Assembly (NCBI GenBank): GCA_936908745.1
Contig: CAKZFX010000019.1
Span: 58,249 to 122,248, forward strand
Direction: 5' to 3'
Length of the DNA: 64,000 nt
Source: an uncultured Chitinophagaceae bacterium
Lineage (GTDB): Bacteria > Bacteroidota > Bacteroidia > Chitinophagales > Chitinophagaceae
The notes under the pieces were generated by a model. It made no database searches and was not told the origin of the DNA. It saw nothing but the letters and a program-made list of their open reading frames with translations. A program made the position numbers and the translations under genes. How positions within the stretch are numbered: the first letter of the stretch is position 1; the number at the start of each line of letters is the position of its first letter. Below are positions 63,048 to 64,000 of this stretch, piece after piece.

Positions 63048-64000
63048 TTAAAAATTATAGCCTACCCTGAATAATAATGGCTCAGTAACAGGTCGTTGCT
63101 TATAGGACAAAAAGTCCCATAGCAACTGAAATTTCATTTTCCTGAACATTTTTGATTTTATTGTCACATTCTTAGTGACGCCAATAAGGCCGCTTTGCTG
63201 CCAGCCATTAAGATTTCTCAAATCATCAAGGTCATTGAATACTGCACGATAATTTTGTTCATATCCGCCTGTTATACAAAAATCTCCTTTTATTTTCCAG
63301 TCAATAAAAGAACGTAATCCAATTCCCTGGTGAGTGATTTCAATTTTCTGCCAGCTTTCTCCTAGCCCGGCTTTATAACTACCTCCGATTCCTATCACAC
63401 TTTTATCATTCAATTTATATCCAACAGAAAATGCTATATCAGTTGTTGCGGGAAAATATAATTTTGCTTTTTGTGACTGAATATTTGTACCCCATTCTAA
63501 GCGCTTCCAGAATGATTTTGTCTTTTGACTATTAGGCTTAAAATCCGGCATACCAAGATCTCCTTTATTTGCCAAACCTAACCGGCTGGTCAAACTTTGT
63601 AAACTTCCTGCCTGGTCTTGTACATCTTGAATACTACGCTGAAGTTGAGAGGCCATAGCAGAAGGGTTCATGCCATTCTGTTGGAGAAAGCCTGTGAATT
63701 GTATGCGGGTTTGCAAGCCTGCAAATCCAGATTGAACTCCACCTGCTCCACCTGCACCAACGGGTACAGGAAAGAGCCGGGCCAATTCTGAATTTCTTTT
63801 CATGAAGTCTTTGAACAATTTTGTCTTACTCAACAGTTCCAACGCTTTTCTTTCTGCCTTTTTAGAATCTTTCAGAATCGCTTTGTATTCGTTTACCTGC
63901 TGCGCATAGTAGTAAACCTCTCTATTCAGCTTCTTTAGTTCTTTGGCAAAACCAAATTTGCTGAGTTGTTCCTTTAAGTATTGTTTTCTTTCCCTGATAA
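63048..64000 (-). CDS. Coiled-coil plus beta-barrel outer-membrane protein (5' end outside window)
   Basis: The reading frame is open to the window edge, so the N-terminus is missing; at least 317 codons are visible. The upstream part is a charged coiled coil (KEQLSKFGFAKELKKL, AQQVNEYKAILKDS, KKAERKALELLSKTK), then a Gly/Pro hinge (VPVGAGGAGGV), a helical segment, and a C-terminal half of alternating strands ending in an aromatic (LLFRVGYNF), typical of an outer-membrane barrel. An apparent start at 63842 is TTG inside the frame and is rejected. It is the first visible gene of the YD/RHS run, 38 bases before the DUF5977 protein, and may anchor or export it; role inferred. Confidence 0.7.
   Translation of the reverse strand, partial: IRERKQYLKEQLSKFGFAKELKKLNREVYYYAQQVNEYKAILKDSKKAERKALELLSKTKLFKDFMKRNSELARLFPVPVGAGGAGGVQSGFAGLQTRIQFTGFLQQNGMNPSAMASQLQRSIQDVQDQAGSLQSLTSRLGLANKGDLGMPDFKPNSQKTKSFWKRLEWGTNIQSQKAKLYFPATTDIAFSVGYKLNDKSVIGIGGSYKAGLGESWQKIEITHQGIGLRSFIDWKIKGDFCITGGYEQNYRAVFNDLDDLRNLNGWQQSGLIGVTKNVTIKSKMFRKMKFQLLWDFLSYKQRPVTEPLLFRVGYNF

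Noticed and set aside
63048..63842. Complete 264-residue gene starting at 63842.
   Set aside because: The supposed start is a TTG in the middle of an open frame that continues to the window edge with coherent coiled-coil sequence.

Overview
The window comes from a Bacteroidota chromosome, most likely family Chitinophagaceae. I infer this from the TAnnTTTG-type promoter boxes, the absence of strong Shine-Dalgarno sequences, a type IX secretion (T9SS) sorting domain, DUF5689, DUF4296, DUF6443 and DUF5977 proteins, head-GIN adhesin-like lipoproteins, and the Bacteroidota-style omega subunit and CoaBC. The family-level placement is inference. Most of the window is ordinary chromosome, and its accessory content is surface-exposed or secreted protein loci rather than phage or transposon genes.

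Layout. 1-255: end of a LuxR/NarL response regulator. 252-1611 (-): scoA-scoB ketone-body CoA-transferase. 1658-5456 (-): envelope and housekeeping run bamD, rpoZ, coaBC, porD-like, DUF4296 lipoprotein. 5628-7349 (-): OmpA-family outer-membrane protein. 7548-10220 (+): polyprenyl diphosphate synthase and recJ. 10310-22443 (-): TonB-dependent receptor, two DUF5689 lipoproteins and a 2184-residue T9SS cargo protein with lamin-tail domains, divergent from a secreted EEP nuclease/phosphatase (22600-23661, +). 24420-25646 (+): rpsF-rpsR-rplI. 25928-26326 (+): glycine-rich RRM protein. 26385-27325: mostly noncoding, rich in palindromes. 27326-35372: divergent alpha-2-macroglobulin / pbpC pair. 35540-37717 (-): flavin amine oxidase and head-GIN lipoprotein. 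37810-43102 (+): guaA, a periplasmic binding protein and a ligase-associated Lhr-like helicase. 43141-46887 (-): DUF3857/transglutaminase protein. 46976-47629 (+): PdeM. 47630-47975: dispersed-repeat block. 47976-48725 (-): XRE-S24 regulator with two palindromic operators. 48836-51128 (+): surE, a small membrane protein and lpxB. 51394-51548: a decayed tRNA followed by tRNA-Ala(GGC). 51591-52526 (-): DUF6263 lipoprotein. 52622-64000 (-): a YD/RHS surface locus ending in a toxin tip and a probable immunity gene.

How the genes work together. Two loci stand out. In the nuclease locus, LTD, OB-like DUF5689 and EEP nuclease domains, which occur fused in ExeM-type extracellular nucleases, lie on separate neighbouring genes with a TonB receptor, suggesting extracellular nucleic-acid or organophosphate use. 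In the YD/RHS locus, a coiled-coil/barrel protein, a DUF5977 YD-type protein, a glutathione-peroxidase-like protein lacking its active-site cysteine, a DUF6443 RHS protein with a RelE-like tip and a small acidic putative immunity protein run in one direction with overlaps or short gaps.

Small-scale structure includes a heptamer repeat inserted in frame in the helicase gene, a related repeat between rpsR and rplI, a 290-bp exact duplication inside the giant surface gene, and several promoter boxes that abut the start codon. No CRISPR array, transposase, integrase or rRNA was seen.
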